A stretch of 64,000 nucleotides of DNA from Sphaerotilus uruguayifluvii (GTDB lineage: Bacteria; Pseudomonadota; Gammaproteobacteria; Burkholderiales; Burkholderiaceae_C), in the NCBI RefSeq assembly GCF_013294065.1, contig NZ_JABSNM010000011.1, positions 62,001-126,000 of the forward strand. Direction: 5' to 3'. This document shows, in pieces, positions 41,616 to 50,910 of the stretch. Below the pieces are notes generated by a model. It saw only the letters and a program-made list of their open reading frames with translations, did not search any database and had not been told where the DNA came from. The number at the start of each line of letters is the position of its first letter. The stretch's first letter is position 1. A program made the position numbers and the translations under genes.

Positions 41616-41915
41616 ATGGCTGCCGCCGCGACGACGCTGGAACTGCCGGCCCGGCTGACGCTGGCCGAGGCCCGCGCGGCCGTGGCCGATCTGGGCGCGC
41701 GGGTCGGCGCCGCCCCGGCCGGCGGCCTGCTGCTGGTCGACGCCGGCCCGCTCGGCCACTTCGATTCGAGCGCGCTGGCCGTGCTGCTGGAACTGCAGCG
41801 CCGCGCCGCTGCCGCCGGCCGGCTGCTGCGCATCGAGCGCGTGCCGGCCCGGCTGGCGGAGCTCGCCGGTCTCTACGGGGTGGCCGGGCTGCTGGGGATG
41901 GCCTCGCCGGCCTGA
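41616..41915 (+). CDS. mlaB: STAS-domain protein MlaB
   Basis: 99-residue cytoplasmic STAS protein that stabilises and activates MlaF. The STAS pattern GGLLLVDAGPLGHFDSSALAVLLELQRRAAAAGRLLRIERVPARLAELAGLYGV includes the DSSA core around the conserved serine. It follows mlaC by 13 bases and ends the operon, 16 bases before the convergent hexR stop. Confidence 0.88.
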   Translation: MAAAATTLELPARLTLAEARAAVADLGARVGAAPAGGLLLVDAGPLGHFDSSALAVLLELQRRAAAAGRLLRIERVPARLAELAGLYGVAGLLGMASPA

Positions 41916-41931
41916 AGGTGCCCGGAAGCGC

Positions 41932-42783
41932 TCAGGGCGCCGTGTAGCGCTTCGCGCGCAGGTTGCGCTTGATGTCCTGGAGCATCGGACGCAGGTCCGG
42001 TCCCAGGCGCAGCGCCACGCCGGTGGTCAGGATGTCGATCACCGTCAGGTGCAGCAGGCGGCTGACCATCGGGCTGTAGCGGTCGTAGTCCTCGGGGTGG
42101 TCGACGCTCAGCAGCACATGCGCCTGGTGCGCCAGCGGCGTGCCGCTGGCGGTGATGACGATGGTCGTCGCGCCCCGGCGGCGCGCGATCTCCAGCGCGT
42201 CGAGCAGGTCGCGGCTGCGGCCCGAGTTCGAGATGATGACCACGCAGTCGCCCGGCTCGAGCATGGTCGCGGCCATGACCTGCACATGCGCGTCGTTGTA
42301 GGCGACCGCATGCACGCCGAGGCGGAAGAACTTGTGCTCGGCGTCGTGCGCGACGATGCCGGAATTGCCCACGCCGTAGAACTCGATGCGGCGCTTGTCG
42401 CGCGCGGCCTGCGTCAGCGCGTCGATCGCGCGCTCGAAGGCGTGCGCCGCGGCGTCGTTGCGGTACTTCAGCAGCGCGCTCACCGCGTTGTCGATGACCT
42501 TGACGACCAGATCGGCCGGCTTGTCGTCCTCGTCGACCGAGCGGTGCACGAAGGGCACGCCCTCGTTGACCGTGCCGGCCAGCTTGAGCTTGAAGTCGGC
42601 CAGGCCGTCATAGCCGACGCTGCGGCAGAAGCGCACGACGGTCGGCTTGCTGACATGGGCGCGCTCTGCGAGTTCCGCCACCGGCAGGCTGGCGAAGCTG
42701 CGCGCGTCGGCCAGCACCAGCTTGCCCACGCGCTGCTCGGCCGGCGACAGCGCCGGCAGCGAGGCGCGGATGCGGTCGAGCAT
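41932..42783 (-). CDS. hexR: HexR-type RpiR-family transcriptional regulator
   Basis: 283-residue regulator. N-terminal HTH_6 domain (about 1-77; LSPAEQRVGKLVL, VAELAERAHVSKPTVVRFCRSVGYDGLADFKLKL) and a SIS sugar-phosphate isomerase-like domain (about 115-250; RIEFYGVGNSGIVAHDAEHKFFRLG, VVIISNSGRSRDLLDAL). HexR senses 2-keto-3-deoxy-6-phosphogluconate and represses glucose catabolic genes. It lies 61 bases downstream of zwf on the same strand. A GTG six codons upstream (42801) is an alternative start. Confidence 0.88.
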   Translation of the reverse strand: MLDRIRASLPALSPAEQRVGKLVLADARSFASLPVAELAERAHVSKPTVVRFCRSVGYDGLADFKLKLAGTVNEGVPFVHRSVDEDDKPADLVVKVIDNAVSALLKYRNDAAAHAFERAIDALTQAARDKRRIEFYGVGNSGIVAHDAEHKFFRLGVHAVAYNDAHVQVMAATMLEPGDCVVIISNSGRSRDLLDALEIARRRGATTIVITASGTPLAHQAHVLLSVDHPEDYDRYSPMVSRLLHLTVIDILTTGVALRLGPDLRPMLQDIKRNLRAKRYTAP

Positions 42784-42844
42784 CGGCGGCAGCGCGTTCA
42801 CGCCGCTGCCGAGCGGTGACGAAGATGACGTCGGATGGTTCAAC

Positions 42845-44302
42845 TCACTGTTCCTCGCTCCAGGCGAAGCCGTCGCGGGCGACCAGCGCGCTGGCCGCGG
42901 CGGGGCCCCAGCTGCCGGCAGCATAACCGCGCGGCCCCTCGCCGCCGCTGACACGCTCGCGCTCCCAGGCGTCGAGGATCGGCTCGACCCAGCGCCAGGC
43001 CTGCTCCTGCTCGTCGCTGCGCACGAACAGGTTCAGCCGCCCGGCGATCGCGTCGAGCAGCAGGCGCTCGTAGGCGCCGACGCGCTCGGTCGGGAAGGCC
43101 TTGTCGAAGTCCAGGTCCAGCGAGACCGGCGCCAGCGACTCCGAGGTGCCGCTGCCCTTGGCCGCGAGCAGGTGCAGCTCCAGACCGTCCTCGGGCTGCA
43201 GCTTGATCACCAGCTTGTTGGCCCGCTGCGCGCCGGGGAAGATCGGGTGCGGCACCGGGCGGAAGTTCACGACGATCTGCGCGTCGCGCGCGGCCAGCCG
43301 CTTGCCGGTGCGCAGGTAGAAGGGCACGCCGGCCCAGCGCCAGTTCTGCACCTCGGTGCGCAGCGCGACGAAGGTCTCGCAGTGGCTGCCCGCCGGCACC
43401 TTCACTTCCTGCTGGTAGCCCGGCACCGCCTGGCCGCCGACGCTGCCGGCGCGGTACTGGCCGCGCACCACGTCGCGCGCGACCGACTCCGTCGTGAAGG
43501 GCCTGAGCGACTTCAGGACCTTGAGCTTCTCGTCGCGGATCGCGTCGGCGTCGCTGGTGGAGGGCGGCTCCATCGCGATCATCGTCAGGAGCTGCAGCGC
43601 ATGGTTCTGGATCATGTCGCGCAGCGCGCCGGTGCGGTCGTAGAAGTCGCCGCGCGTGCCCACGCCGATCGACTCCGACAGCGTGATCTGGATGTTGGCG
43701 ATGCTCTCGCGGCGCCACAGCGGCTCGAACAGCGCATTGCCGAAGCGCAGCGCCATCAGGTTCTGCACGCTCGGCTTGCCGAGGTAGTGGTCGATGCGGA
43801 AGGCCTGCTCCTCGCGGAAGACCGAGCGCACCACGCGGTTGATCTCCTGCGCGCTGGCCAGGTCGTGGCCCAGGGGCTTCTCCAGCACGACGCGGATGTG
43901 CGGCGCGTTCAGGCCGGCGCTGCCCAGCTGCTCGCAGATCGCCGGGAACAGGTGCGGGCTGGTGGCCAGATACAGCACCACGGTGTCGGCGCCGCGCGCA
44001 TCCAGCCAGTCCTTCAGGCCGGCGTAGTCCTCCGGCTGCGACAGGTCCATGCGGCGGTAGTGCAGCAGCTCGGCGAAGCGGGCGAACTCCTCGTCGCTCG
44101 GGCGCTTGGAGCTGTCGACCTCGTGGAAGCGCTCCTTGATGAAGGCGCGGTATTCCTCGTCGGTGCGCTGGTCGCGCGCCACCGCCAGGATGCGGCCGCC
44201 GGCGGGCAGCTTGCCATGGCGGAAGGCCTGGAACAGCGCGGGCATCAGCTTGCGCCAGGTCAGGTCGCCGGTGCCACCGAAGAAGACGAGATCGAAGGAC
44301 AT
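42845..44302 (-). CDS. zwf: glucose-6-phosphate 1-dehydrogenase
   Basis: 485-residue enzyme that oxidises glucose 6-phosphate with NADP, the entry to the pentose phosphate and Entner-Doudoroff routes. N-terminal cofactor loop FFGGTGDLTWRKL, VVLEKPLGHD and active-site RIDHYLGKPSVQNL are intact. In-frame ATGs are at 44308 and 44302; GAGG sits seven bases before the second, and family members start MSFDLVFFGGTGDL. It is co-oriented with hexR and divergent from tal-pgi. Confidence 0.95.
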   Translation of the reverse strand: MSFDLVFFGGTGDLTWRKLMPALFQAFRHGKLPAGGRILAVARDQRTDEEYRAFIKERFHEVDSSKRPSDEEFARFAELLHYRRMDLSQPEDYAGLKDWLDARGADTVVLYLATSPHLFPAICEQLGSAGLNAPHIRVVLEKPLGHDLASAQEINRVVRSVFREEQAFRIDHYLGKPSVQNLMALRFGNALFEPLWRRESIANIQITLSESIGVGTRGDFYDRTGALRDMIQNHALQLLTMIAMEPPSTSDADAIRDEKLKVLKSLRPFTTESVARDVVRGQYRAGSVGGQAVPGYQQEVKVPAGSHCETFVALRTEVQNWRWAGVPFYLRTGKRLAARDAQIVVNFRPVPHPIFPGAQRANKLVIKLQPEDGLELHLLAAKGSGTSESLAPVSLDLDFDKAFPTERVGAYERLLLDAIAGRLNLFVRSDEQEQAWRWVEPILDAWERERVSGGEGPRGYAAGSWGPAAASALVARDGFAWSEEQ

Positions 44303-44614
44303 GGACATGCCTCGGGAGGTTGGGGCCGCGGTGCGTCGTCGAGGGCCGGGCCGGAGGGGAGGAGAGACCGAGAGAGGGACCGGATGTAACCAGGTTTCAA
44401 TAATCATGATGCATCAGTTTCTTCGGCCGGTCAATCCGGCCCCCGGATGCGGGCAGGGGCGAGGCGGATCGTGCAGCGCAGCACGATCCGGTAACCGGCT
44501 TGTTCCCGGCGGTGACCGATGCCGCGTCCGACTCGGGTTCTAATGTCGGCCTGTCGCCGTGCGTCGGGTGCGGCGCTTCTCACACCATCTCGTGTCCTTC
44601 AGCACGCCCACGCC
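44303..44614. other. 312-base divergent regulatory region between zwf and tal
   Basis: No gene is supported. It carries the promoters of zwf-hexR (left) and tal-pgi (right). A HexR-like imperfect palindrome lies at 44385-44399 next to ATCATGAT (44404-44411). The half nearest tal contains several GC-rich small inverted repeats (for example GGCCGGTCAATCCGGCC around 44425-44441) but no T-tailed terminator. Confidence 0.5.
44385..44399. promoter_or_regulatory. candidate HexR operator
   Basis: TGTAACCAGGTTTCA, an imperfect palindrome with half-sites TGTAAC and GTTTCA. It agrees at 10 of 15 positions with the HexR site TGTARTWWWAYTACA described in gammaproteobacteria. It lies 83 bases upstream of the zwf start, where HexR would be expected to act. 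Specificity in betaproteobacteria may differ, so this is an inference. Confidence 0.38.
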
Positions 44615-45571
44615 ATGAATCAGCTCGATCAGCTCAAGCAGTTCACCACCGTCGTCGCCGACACCGGCAACTTCAAGCAGCTCGCCCAGTTCGCGCCGCA
44701 GGACGCGACGACCAATCCGTCGCTGATCCTGAAGGCGGTGCAGCAGCCCGAGTACGCGCCGCTGCTGGCCGAGACGGTGGCGGCGCACCGCGGCCGCGCG
44801 CTCGACGAGATCGTCGACGAGGTGCTGGTGCGCTTCGGCCTGGAGATCCTGAAGGTGGTGCCGGGCCGCGTCTCGACCGAGGTCGACGCGCGCCTGAGCT
44901 TCGACACCGCTGCCACGGTGGCGCGCGCGCACCGCCTGATCGCGCTGTACGAGGCCGCGGGCATCCCGCGCGAGCGGGTGCTGATCAAGATCGCCTCCAC
45001 CTGGGAAGGCATCGAGGCGGCGCGCCAGCTCGAGAAGGAAGGCATCCGCTGCAACCTGACGCTGCTGTTCGCCTTCTGCCAGGCGGTGGCCTGCGGCGAT
45101 GCCGGCATCCAGCTGATCAGCCCCTTCGTCGGCCGCATCTACGACTGGTACAAGAAGTCCGCCGGCGCCCAGTGGAACGAGGCCGCGATGGCCGGCGCCA
45201 ACGACCCCGGCGTGAAGTCGGTCAGCCAGATCTACACCTACTACAAGAAGTTCGGCATCGCCACCGAGGTGATGGGCGCGAGCTTCCGCAACGTCGGCCA
45301 GATCAACGCGCTGTCGGGCTGCGACCTGCTGACGATCAGCCCGGACCTGCTGGCGCAGCTGCAGGGCGCCGACGCCCCGGTGGCGCGCGCGCTCGACGCC
45401 GCGGCCGCCAAGGACGCCGCGATCGACGAGGTGCATTTCGACGAGGCCGCCTTCCGCTGGGCGCTCAACGAGGACGCGATGGCCACCGAGAAGCTCGCCG
45501 AGGGCATCCGCGCCTTCGCGGTCGACGCGGGCAAGCTCGACCGCATGATCCTCGACCTGCAGGCCGCCTGA
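44615..45571 (+). CDS. tal: transaldolase
   Basis: 318-residue TalB-type enzyme of the non-oxidative pentose phosphate pathway. [10 protein letters not shown] near the start, Schiff-base lysine in [46 protein letters not shown], and [10 protein letters not shown] are all conserved. Longer in-frame extension upstream lacks similarity; this ATG gives the family start [19 protein letters not shown]. pgi follows 16 bases later, forming a sugar-phosphate operon opposite zwf. Confidence 0.95.
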   Translation: MNQLDQLKQFTTVVADTGNFKQLAQFAPQDATTNPSLILKAVQQPEYAPLLAETVAAHRGRALDEIVDEVLVRFGLEILKVVPGRVSTEVDARLSFDTAATVARAHRLIALYEAAGIPRERVLIKIASTWEGIEAARQLEKEGIRCNLTLLFAFCQAVACGDAGIQLISPFVGRIYDWYKKSAGAQWNEAAMAGANDPGVKSVSQIYTYYKKFGIATEVMGASFRNVGQINALSGCDLLTISPDLLAQLQGADAPVARALDAAAAKDAAIDEVHFDEAAFRWALNEDAMATEKLAEGIRAFAVDAGKLDRMILDLQAA

Positions 45572-45587
45572 GCCGGGAGCACGCACG

Positions 45588-47240
45588 ATGAGCACCGCAC
45601 CGCGCTGCGACCGCACCGAGGCCTGGTCCCGCCTGGCCGACCACCATGCCGGCGTCGGCCGCGCCCTCGACCTGCGCCGGGCCTTCGCGGCCGACGCGGG
45701 CCGCGCCGGGGCCTTCTCGCTGCAGGCACCGGAGGTCTTCGCCGACCTGTCGAAGAACCTGTGGGACGCCGACACCCGCGCGCTGCTGCTGGCGCTGGCG
45801 CGCGAGTGCCGGATCGAGCAGCGCCGCGACGCGATGCTCGCCGGCGAGCCGATCAACCACACGGAAGGCCGCGCGGTGCTGCACACCGCGCTGCGCGCCC
45901 CGCGCGGCGTCGCGCCCTTCGGCGACGAGGTGCACGAGGTGCTCGACTGCATGCTCGCCTATGTCGAGCAGGTGCGCGACACCGCCACGAGCGGCATCCG
46001 CCATGTGGTCAACATCGGCATCGGCGGCTCCGATCTGGGGCCGCAGATGGTGGTGCCGGCGCTGGACGCCTACACCAGCCCGGCGCTGACGCTGCACTTC
46101 GTCTCCAACGTCGACGGCCACGACATCGCGCCGGTGCTGCGCCGGCTGGACCCGCGCGAGACGCTGGTCATCGTCGCCTCCAAGACCTTCACGACGCAGG
46201 AGACGATGGCCAACGCGGCGGTGGCCCGCGCCTGGTTCCTGGCCGGCTACGGCGAGGGCGGCGAGGCGGCGATCGCGAAGCACTTCGCCGCGACCACCAC
46301 CAACGTGGCGGCGGCGGCGAAGTTCGGCATCACCACCACCTTCGGCTTCTGGGACTGGGTGGGCGGGCGCTATTCGCTGTGGAGCGCCATCGGCCTGCCG
46401 ATCGCGCTGGCGGTCGGGGCGGAGAACTTCCGCGCGCTGCTGGCCGGCGCGCACGCGATGGACCGCCACTTCGCCGAGGCGCCGCTGGAGGCCAACCTGC
46501 CGATCCAGCTCGGCCTGCTCGACGTCTGGTACCGCAATTTCCTGGGCTTCACCAGCCGCTCGGTCGCGCCCTATCACCAGGGCCTGCGCCGGCTGCCGGC
46601 CTATCTGCAGCAGCTGGAGATGGAGTCGAACGGCAAAAGCGTCGACCTCGACGGCGAGCCGCTGCCCTTCGGCACCTCGCCGGTGGTCTGGGGCGAGGCG
46701 GGCACCAACGGCCAGCACGCCTACTTCCAGATGCTGCACCAGGGCACCGACGTGATCCCGGTGGAGTTCGTCGCGGTGAAGACCCCGTGCTACCGCGCCG
46801 AGGGCATCGCCGATCTGCCCGAGGGCGTGCGCGCCGGCCTGGCCGACCAGCACCACAAGCTGCTGGCCAACTGCCTGGCGCAGAGCCAGGCGCTGATGCT
46901 GGGCAAGTCGACCGACGAGGCGATGGGCGAATCCGCGCCGACCGCCTCGAAGGCGCTGGACGCGGCCACCGTCGCGCGCCACCGCACCTTCCCCGGCAAC
47001 CGGCCGAGCACGACGCTGGTCCTCGACCAGCTCACGCCGGCGGCGCTGGGCGCGCTGATCGCGCTCTACGAGCACCGCGTCTTCACCAGCGGCGCGCTGT
47101 GGCGCATCAACAGCTTCGACCAGTGGGGCGTTGAGCTGGGCAAGGCGCTGTGCAACCAGCTGCTGCCGCGCTTCGCCACCGGCGACACGGCCGGGCTGGA
47201 CGGCTCGACCGCGGCGCTGCTGGACCGGCTGCTGGGCTGA
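45588..47240 (+). CDS. pgi: glucose-6-phosphate isomerase
   Basis: 550-residue enzyme interconverting glucose 6-phosphate and fructose 6-phosphate. Sugar-binding NIGIGGSDLGPQMV, SKTFTTQETMANA, signature FGFWDWVGGRYSLWSAIGLPIA, the catalytic Glu/His region QLEMESNGKSV and the C-terminal GALWRINSFDQWGVELGK with catalytic Lys are all present. Normal length. It is convergent with the AraC-type regulator, 21 bases between stops. Confidence 0.96.
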   Translation: MSTAPRCDRTEAWSRLADHHAGVGRALDLRRAFAADAGRAGAFSLQAPEVFADLSKNLWDADTRALLLALARECRIEQRRDAMLAGEPINHTEGRAVLHTALRAPRGVAPFGDEVHEVLDCMLAYVEQVRDTATSGIRHVVNIGIGGSDLGPQMVVPALDAYTSPALTLHFVSNVDGHDIAPVLRRLDPRETLVIVASKTFTTQETMANAAVARAWFLAGYGEGGEAAIAKHFAATTTNVAAAAKFGITTTFGFWDWVGGRYSLWSAIGLPIALAVGAENFRALLAGAHAMDRHFAEAPLEANLPIQLGLLDVWYRNFLGFTSRSVAPYHQGLRRLPAYLQQLEMESNGKSVDLDGEPLPFGTSPVVWGEAGTNGQHAYFQMLHQGTDVIPVEFVAVKTPCYRAEGIADLPEGVRAGLADQHHKLLANCLAQSQALMLGKSTDEAMGESAPTASKALDAATVARHRTFPGNRPSTTLVLDQLTPAALGALIALYEHRVFTSGALWRINSFDQWGVELGKALCNQLLPRFATGDTAGLDGSTAALLDRLLG

Positions 47241-47261
47241 TGCGCTGATCCGGGGCGGGCG

Positions 47262-48236
47262 TCAGGCGCGCTGGCGCGCCAGCGCCTGGCGCATCTGGCG
47301 CGGGCTCGAGAAGCCGGCCAGCGCCACCGCCTCGCGCTCGTCGCGGCCCTGGCGCAGCGCCTGTGCGGCCAGCGTCGCGCGCACCTGCTCCAGCCAGCCG
47401 CGGGCGCTCAAGGACGTGTGCTCGCGGAACAGCCGCGCCAGGTGGCGCGGCGTGACATGCGCGACCGCCGCCATGCGCGCGGCGTCCCAGGCCTCGGCCG
47501 GCGCGGCGGCGACCGCGTCCTGCAGCCGGTGCAGCGCCGGGTGCAGGTGATCGCGGTGCGCCAGCAGGCCGGAGTCCTGCGACGCCTGCGGCCCGCGCCG
47601 CGCGAACACCACCATCACCTGCGCCACCGTCGCGGCGATGTCCTCGCCGCAGTGCCGGCGCACCAGATGCAGCGCCAGATCGATGCCGGCGGTGATGCCG
47701 GCGCTGGTCAGCACCGCGCCGTCGTCGACGAAGACCCGGTTGGCCTGCACCTTCGCCGCGGGCGCGAGCCGGCGCAGCCCGTCGAGCAGCTCGTGGTGCG
47801 TCGTCGCCTGCCGGCCGGCCAGCAGGCCGGCGTCGGCCGCCAGCAGCGCGCCGCTGCACACCGTCAGCAGCCGCAGCGCCCCGGCCGGCGCGCCCGGCGG
47901 GGCCAGCCGCGGCGCCACCGCCCGGCCGAGCCAGTCGCGTGCGGCCAGCCAGTCCGGCGTCGCGCCGACCACCTCGTCCACCTCGCCCGGCCGGCCCAGC
48001 AGCACCAGCCAGGTCGGCTGCGCCGGATCGAAGCCGGCGGGCAGCGGCTCCAGCCCGCTGACCGTCAGCCCCACCGACGAGGCGGTCTGCGGCTGCGGGC
48101 CGATGTGGCGCATGCGGAAGGCCGGCGCCCGCCCGCGCCGGCGCAGCGCCTGGTTGGCGAGCCGGAAGGCCTCGGCGGGCCCGGCCAGATCGAGCAGCAG
48201 CGTGTCGGGCAGGACGAGGAAGACGACGTCGATCAC
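47262..48236 (-). CDS. GlxA-family AraC-type regulator (DJ-1/PfpI plus AraC HTH)
   Basis: 324-residue transcription factor. The N-terminal half is a DJ-1/PfpI domain with the nucleophile-elbow Cys in LLTVCSGALLAADAGLL and TSAGITAGIDLALHLV. The C-terminal half is an AraC HTH pair (about 225-320) with MAAVAHVTPRHLARLFREHTSLSARGWLEQVR. The start is a GTG that overlaps the stop of the upstream DJ-1 gene (GTGA). It probably controls this three-gene operon; the effector is unknown. Confidence 0.86.
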   Translation of the reverse strand: MIDVVFLVLPDTLLLDLAGPAEAFRLANQALRRRGRAPAFRMRHIGPQPQTASSVGLTVSGLEPLPAGFDPAQPTWLVLLGRPGEVDEVVGATPDWLAARDWLGRAVAPRLAPPGAPAGALRLLTVCSGALLAADAGLLAGRQATTHHELLDGLRRLAPAAKVQANRVFVDDGAVLTSAGITAGIDLALHLVRRHCGEDIAATVAQVMVVFARRGPQASQDSGLLAHRDHLHPALHRLQDAVAAAPAEAWDAARMAAVAHVTPRHLARLFREHTSLSARGWLEQVRATLAAQALRQGRDEREAVALAGFSSPRQMRQALARQRA

Positions 48237-48889
48237 GGCCCGCCGGCCTCCTCGGCCCAGGGCACGTCCATCTGGCGCGCGGTGCGATGCGCCAGCGCCG
48301 GTCCGGCGAAATGCGCCACCAGATGCAGTGCCAGATCGATGCCGGCCGCGATGCCGGCGCTGGTCCACAGCGGCGTGCCCTGCGGCGTGCTGGCCGCGAC
48401 CCAGCGCGGGCCGGCGAGCACGTCCAGCGCCGGGTGATCGCGCCGCAGGTCGGCCACGTCCTCCCAGTGCGTGGTGCAGCGTGTGCCCGGGCCGATCAGC
48501 CCGGCATCGGCGAGCACGAAGGCTCCGGTGCAGACCGAGGCCAGTCCGCGCAGGCCGGGCGCGAGCCGCTGCAGCTCCGCGCGCACCTGCCGGTCGGCGC
48601 GCACCTGATCGACCACGCCGCCCGGCACGATCAGCAGATCAGGCGCGGCGGCCGGCCCGAGCCGGGCGTCCGGCAGCAGCCGCACGCCGGCCCGCGCCTG
48701 CACCGGACCGTCCCCGACGGCCAGGCTGAGCACCTCGAAGCCCCAGGCCGGGGCGGGGGTCACGTCGGGGCGCGTGGTCATGCGCTGTGCGGTGGTGAAC
48801 ACCTCGTAGGGGCCGGCGAAGTCGAGCAGCTCCATGTCGTCGAACATCAGCAGGCCCACCCGCAGGCGTGGCAGACCGGCGGCGCTCAT
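48233..48889 (-). CDS. DJ-1/PfpI family protein
   Basis: 218-residue single-domain protein of the DJ-1/PfpI fold. VGLLMFDDMELLDFAGPYEVF starts the domain, the elbow Cys is in LASVCTGAFVLADAGLIG, and TSAGIAAGIDLALHLVAHFAG closely mirrors the regulator encoded next to it, so the two genes look like a tandem duplication of the DJ-1 domain. Overlaps both neighbours (ATGA upstream, GTGA downstream). Enzymatic role (isonitrile hydratase or glyoxalase-like) cannot be chosen from sequence. Confidence 0.84.
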   Translation of the reverse strand: MSAAGLPRLRVGLLMFDDMELLDFAGPYEVFTTAQRMTTRPDVTPAPAWGFEVLSLAVGDGPVQARAGVRLLPDARLGPAAAPDLLIVPGGVVDQVRADRQVRAELQRLAPGLRGLASVCTGAFVLADAGLIGPGTRCTTHWEDVADLRRDHPALDVLAGPRWVAASTPQGTPLWTSAGIAAGIDLALHLVAHFAGPALAHRTARQMDVPWAEEAGGP

Positions 48890-49455
48890 GCGAGCACCTC
48901 CTCGACCCGGCGGATCGTCGCGAAGCGCCCGGCCAGCACGGTCTCGGTGCGCTCGCGGATCTGCGCGGCGCTCAGGCGCTCGCCCGACGGCGTGGTCATG
49001 TCGAAGGTCAGCGTCGCCTCGGTGACGTAGTCGACCGTCCAGCCCTCGTCGCTGGCGTGGCGGGTGGTGGTCTCGCAGCACTGCTCGGTGCGGATGCCGG
49101 CGACGATCAGGTGGCGGATGCCGTGCCGGTGCAGCCACACCGCCAGCGGCGTGCCGACCAGCGCGCTGTGGCGTGCCTTCACGAAGCTCAGCGCCGCGTC
49201 GAAGTCCGCCAGGCCTTCCAGCGGGCGCACCCGACCGCTCGACGCCGAGAAGGGGTTGTCGGGCGTGTCGGGCCCGTCGCCGTGCAGCACGCGCACGACC
49301 GGAATGCCGCGCTCGACGCAGCCGTTCACCAGTCGGTTGACGGCCGCGAGAAAGGGCCGGGCCTCGGCCTCGTTCCAGTAGGCGCGGGCGCGGAAGGATT
49401 CCTGCACGTCGATCAGCAGCAGGGCGGCGGGGCAGGGCAGGTCGGCAAGGGACAT
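48886..49455 (-). CDS. isochorismatase-family cysteine hydrolase
   Basis: 189-residue cysteine hydrolase. ALLLIDVQESF holds the catalytic Asp, and IVAGIRTEQCCETTTRHASDEGW carries the cis-peptide and nucleophilic Cys region. Relatives hydrolyse amides such as nicotinamide or N-carbamoyl compounds, or isochorismate; no siderophore genes are nearby, so a true isochorismatase is unlikely. AAGGAG lies about 6 bases upstream of the ATG. First gene of a three-gene operon with the two DJ-1-type genes. Confidence 0.86.
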   Translation of the reverse strand: MSLADLPCPAALLLIDVQESFRARAYWNEAEARPFLAAVNRLVNGCVERGIPVVRVLHGDGPDTPDNPFSASSGRVRPLEGLADFDAALSFVKARHSALVGTPLAVWLHRHGIRHLIVAGIRTEQCCETTTRHASDEGWTVDYVTEATLTFDMTTPSGERLSAAQIRERTETVLAGRFATIRRVEEVLA

Positions 49456-49586
49456 CGCGGGCTCCTTCAGAAGCGTTTCGGGATGGCCGCCATCGTCGCC
49501 TGCAGCGGGCGCCCGGTCCGGTCGCCGACGGACCGGATGCGACGCGAAACGGACACGCACACCGCCGCCCGTTCGCGCCGCGGGGT

Positions 49587-50780
49587 TCAGGCCGCCGGCT
49601 GCGCCAGCCAGCGCTGGGCCAGCCGCACCCAGAAGGCGGCACCCTTCGGGATCAGCTGGTCGTTGAAGTCGTAGGTCGGGTTGTGCAGGTTGCACGGGCC
49701 CAGGCCGTGGCCGTGCTCGCGGTGCGTGCCGTCGCCGTTGCCGATCATGAAATAGGCGCCGGCCTGGGCCTGCAGGAAGAAGCTGAAGTCCTCCGCGCCC
49801 ATCGTCGGCTCGAATTCATGCACATGCTCGGCGCCGGCCACCTCGCGCATGACCGCGCGGGCGCACTCGGCCTCGTCGCGGTGGTTGATCGTGGGCGGGT
49901 AGTTGCGCTGGAACTCGAACACCACGCTGGCGCCGAAGGCCGCCGCCGTGTGGCGCGCGATCTCGTCCATGCGCCGCTCGATCAGGTCGAGCACCTCCAG
50001 CGTGAAGGTGCGCACCGTGCCCTGGATCTCGCAGGAGTCGGGCACGACGTTGGTGGCCTCGCCGGCGTGGATCATCGTCACCGAGATGACGGCGGCGTCG
50101 ATCGGCTTCTTGTTGCGGGTGACGATGGTCTGGAAGGCCTGCACCATCTGGCAGGCCACCGGCACCGGGTCGATGCCGTTGTGCGGCAGCGCCGCGTGCG
50201 AGCCCTTGCCGGTGATGCGGATCAGGAACTCGTTGCTCGAGGCCATGATCGGGCCGCTGCAGATCGCGAAGTCGCCGGCGGCCAGGCCCGGCCAGTTGTG
50301 CATGCCGAAGATCGCGTCCATGGGGAAGCGCTCGAACAGGCCGTCCTTCATCATCTCGCGCGCGCCGCCGCCGCCTTCCTCGGCGGGCTGGAAGATGCAG
50401 TGGACGGTGCCGGAGAAGCGCTCGCGGTGGGCGGCCAGCTCCTGCGCGGCGGCCAGCAGCATCGCCACATGGCCGTCGTGGCCGCAGGCGTGCATGCGCC
50501 CCGGAATGCGGCTGGCGTGCGCGAAGGTGTTGTGCTCGGTCATCGGCAGCGCGTCCATGTCGGCGCGCAGGCCGATGGCGCGGTTCGCGCCGCCCGGCGC
50601 GCTGCCGCGGATCGTGCCGACCACGCCGGTGCGCCCGAGCCCGCGGTGCACCTCGATGCCCCAGCCCTCGAGCGTGCGCGCGATGACGTCGGCGGTGCGC
50701 ACCTCTTCGAAGCAGAGTTCCGGATGGGCGTGGATGTCGCGTCGGATCGCGACGATGGGGGCGAGATCGGGGGCGTTCAT
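49587..50780 (-). CDS. M20 family amidohydrolase (hippurate hydrolase-like)
   Basis: 397-residue metal-dependent amidohydrolase. RRDIHAHPELCFEE starts the domain, with metal-binding GRMHACGHDGHVAMLL and catalytic FQPAEEGGGGAREM, the dimerisation domain (SHAALPHNGIDPV) and C-terminal GAEDFSFFLQAQAGAYFMIGNGD. Such enzymes cleave N-acyl or N-aroyl amino acids. The frame extends upstream, but this ATG matches the family start. It is a separate unit, 131 bases from the isochorismatase-type gene. Confidence 0.9.
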   Translation of the reverse strand: MNAPDLAPIVAIRRDIHAHPELCFEEVRTADVIARTLEGWGIEVHRGLGRTGVVGTIRGSAPGGANRAIGLRADMDALPMTEHNTFAHASRIPGRMHACGHDGHVAMLLAAAQELAAHRERFSGTVHCIFQPAEEGGGGAREMMKDGLFERFPMDAIFGMHNWPGLAAGDFAICSGPIMASSNEFLIRITGKGSHAALPHNGIDPVPVACQMVQAFQTIVTRNKKPIDAAVISVTMIHAGEATNVVPDSCEIQGTVRTFTLEVLDLIERRMDEIARHTAAAFGASVVFEFQRNYPPTINHRDEAECARAVMREVAGAEHVHEFEPTMGAEDFSFFLQAQAGAYFMIGNGDGTHREHGHGLGPCNLHNPTYDFNDQLIPKGAAFWVRLAQRWLAQPAA

Positions 50781-50910
50781 GGCGGGCGGCGTGGCGGACG
50801 GAATGACGACTTCGGGTCGGGCCATCTTAGCGGTATGGCCGCCCATGCGTGCATGGGCGCTGACCTTGTGAAAGGTCAGGGCGCTTGCTGTTCAAAGCGC
50901 AGATCGAGCG

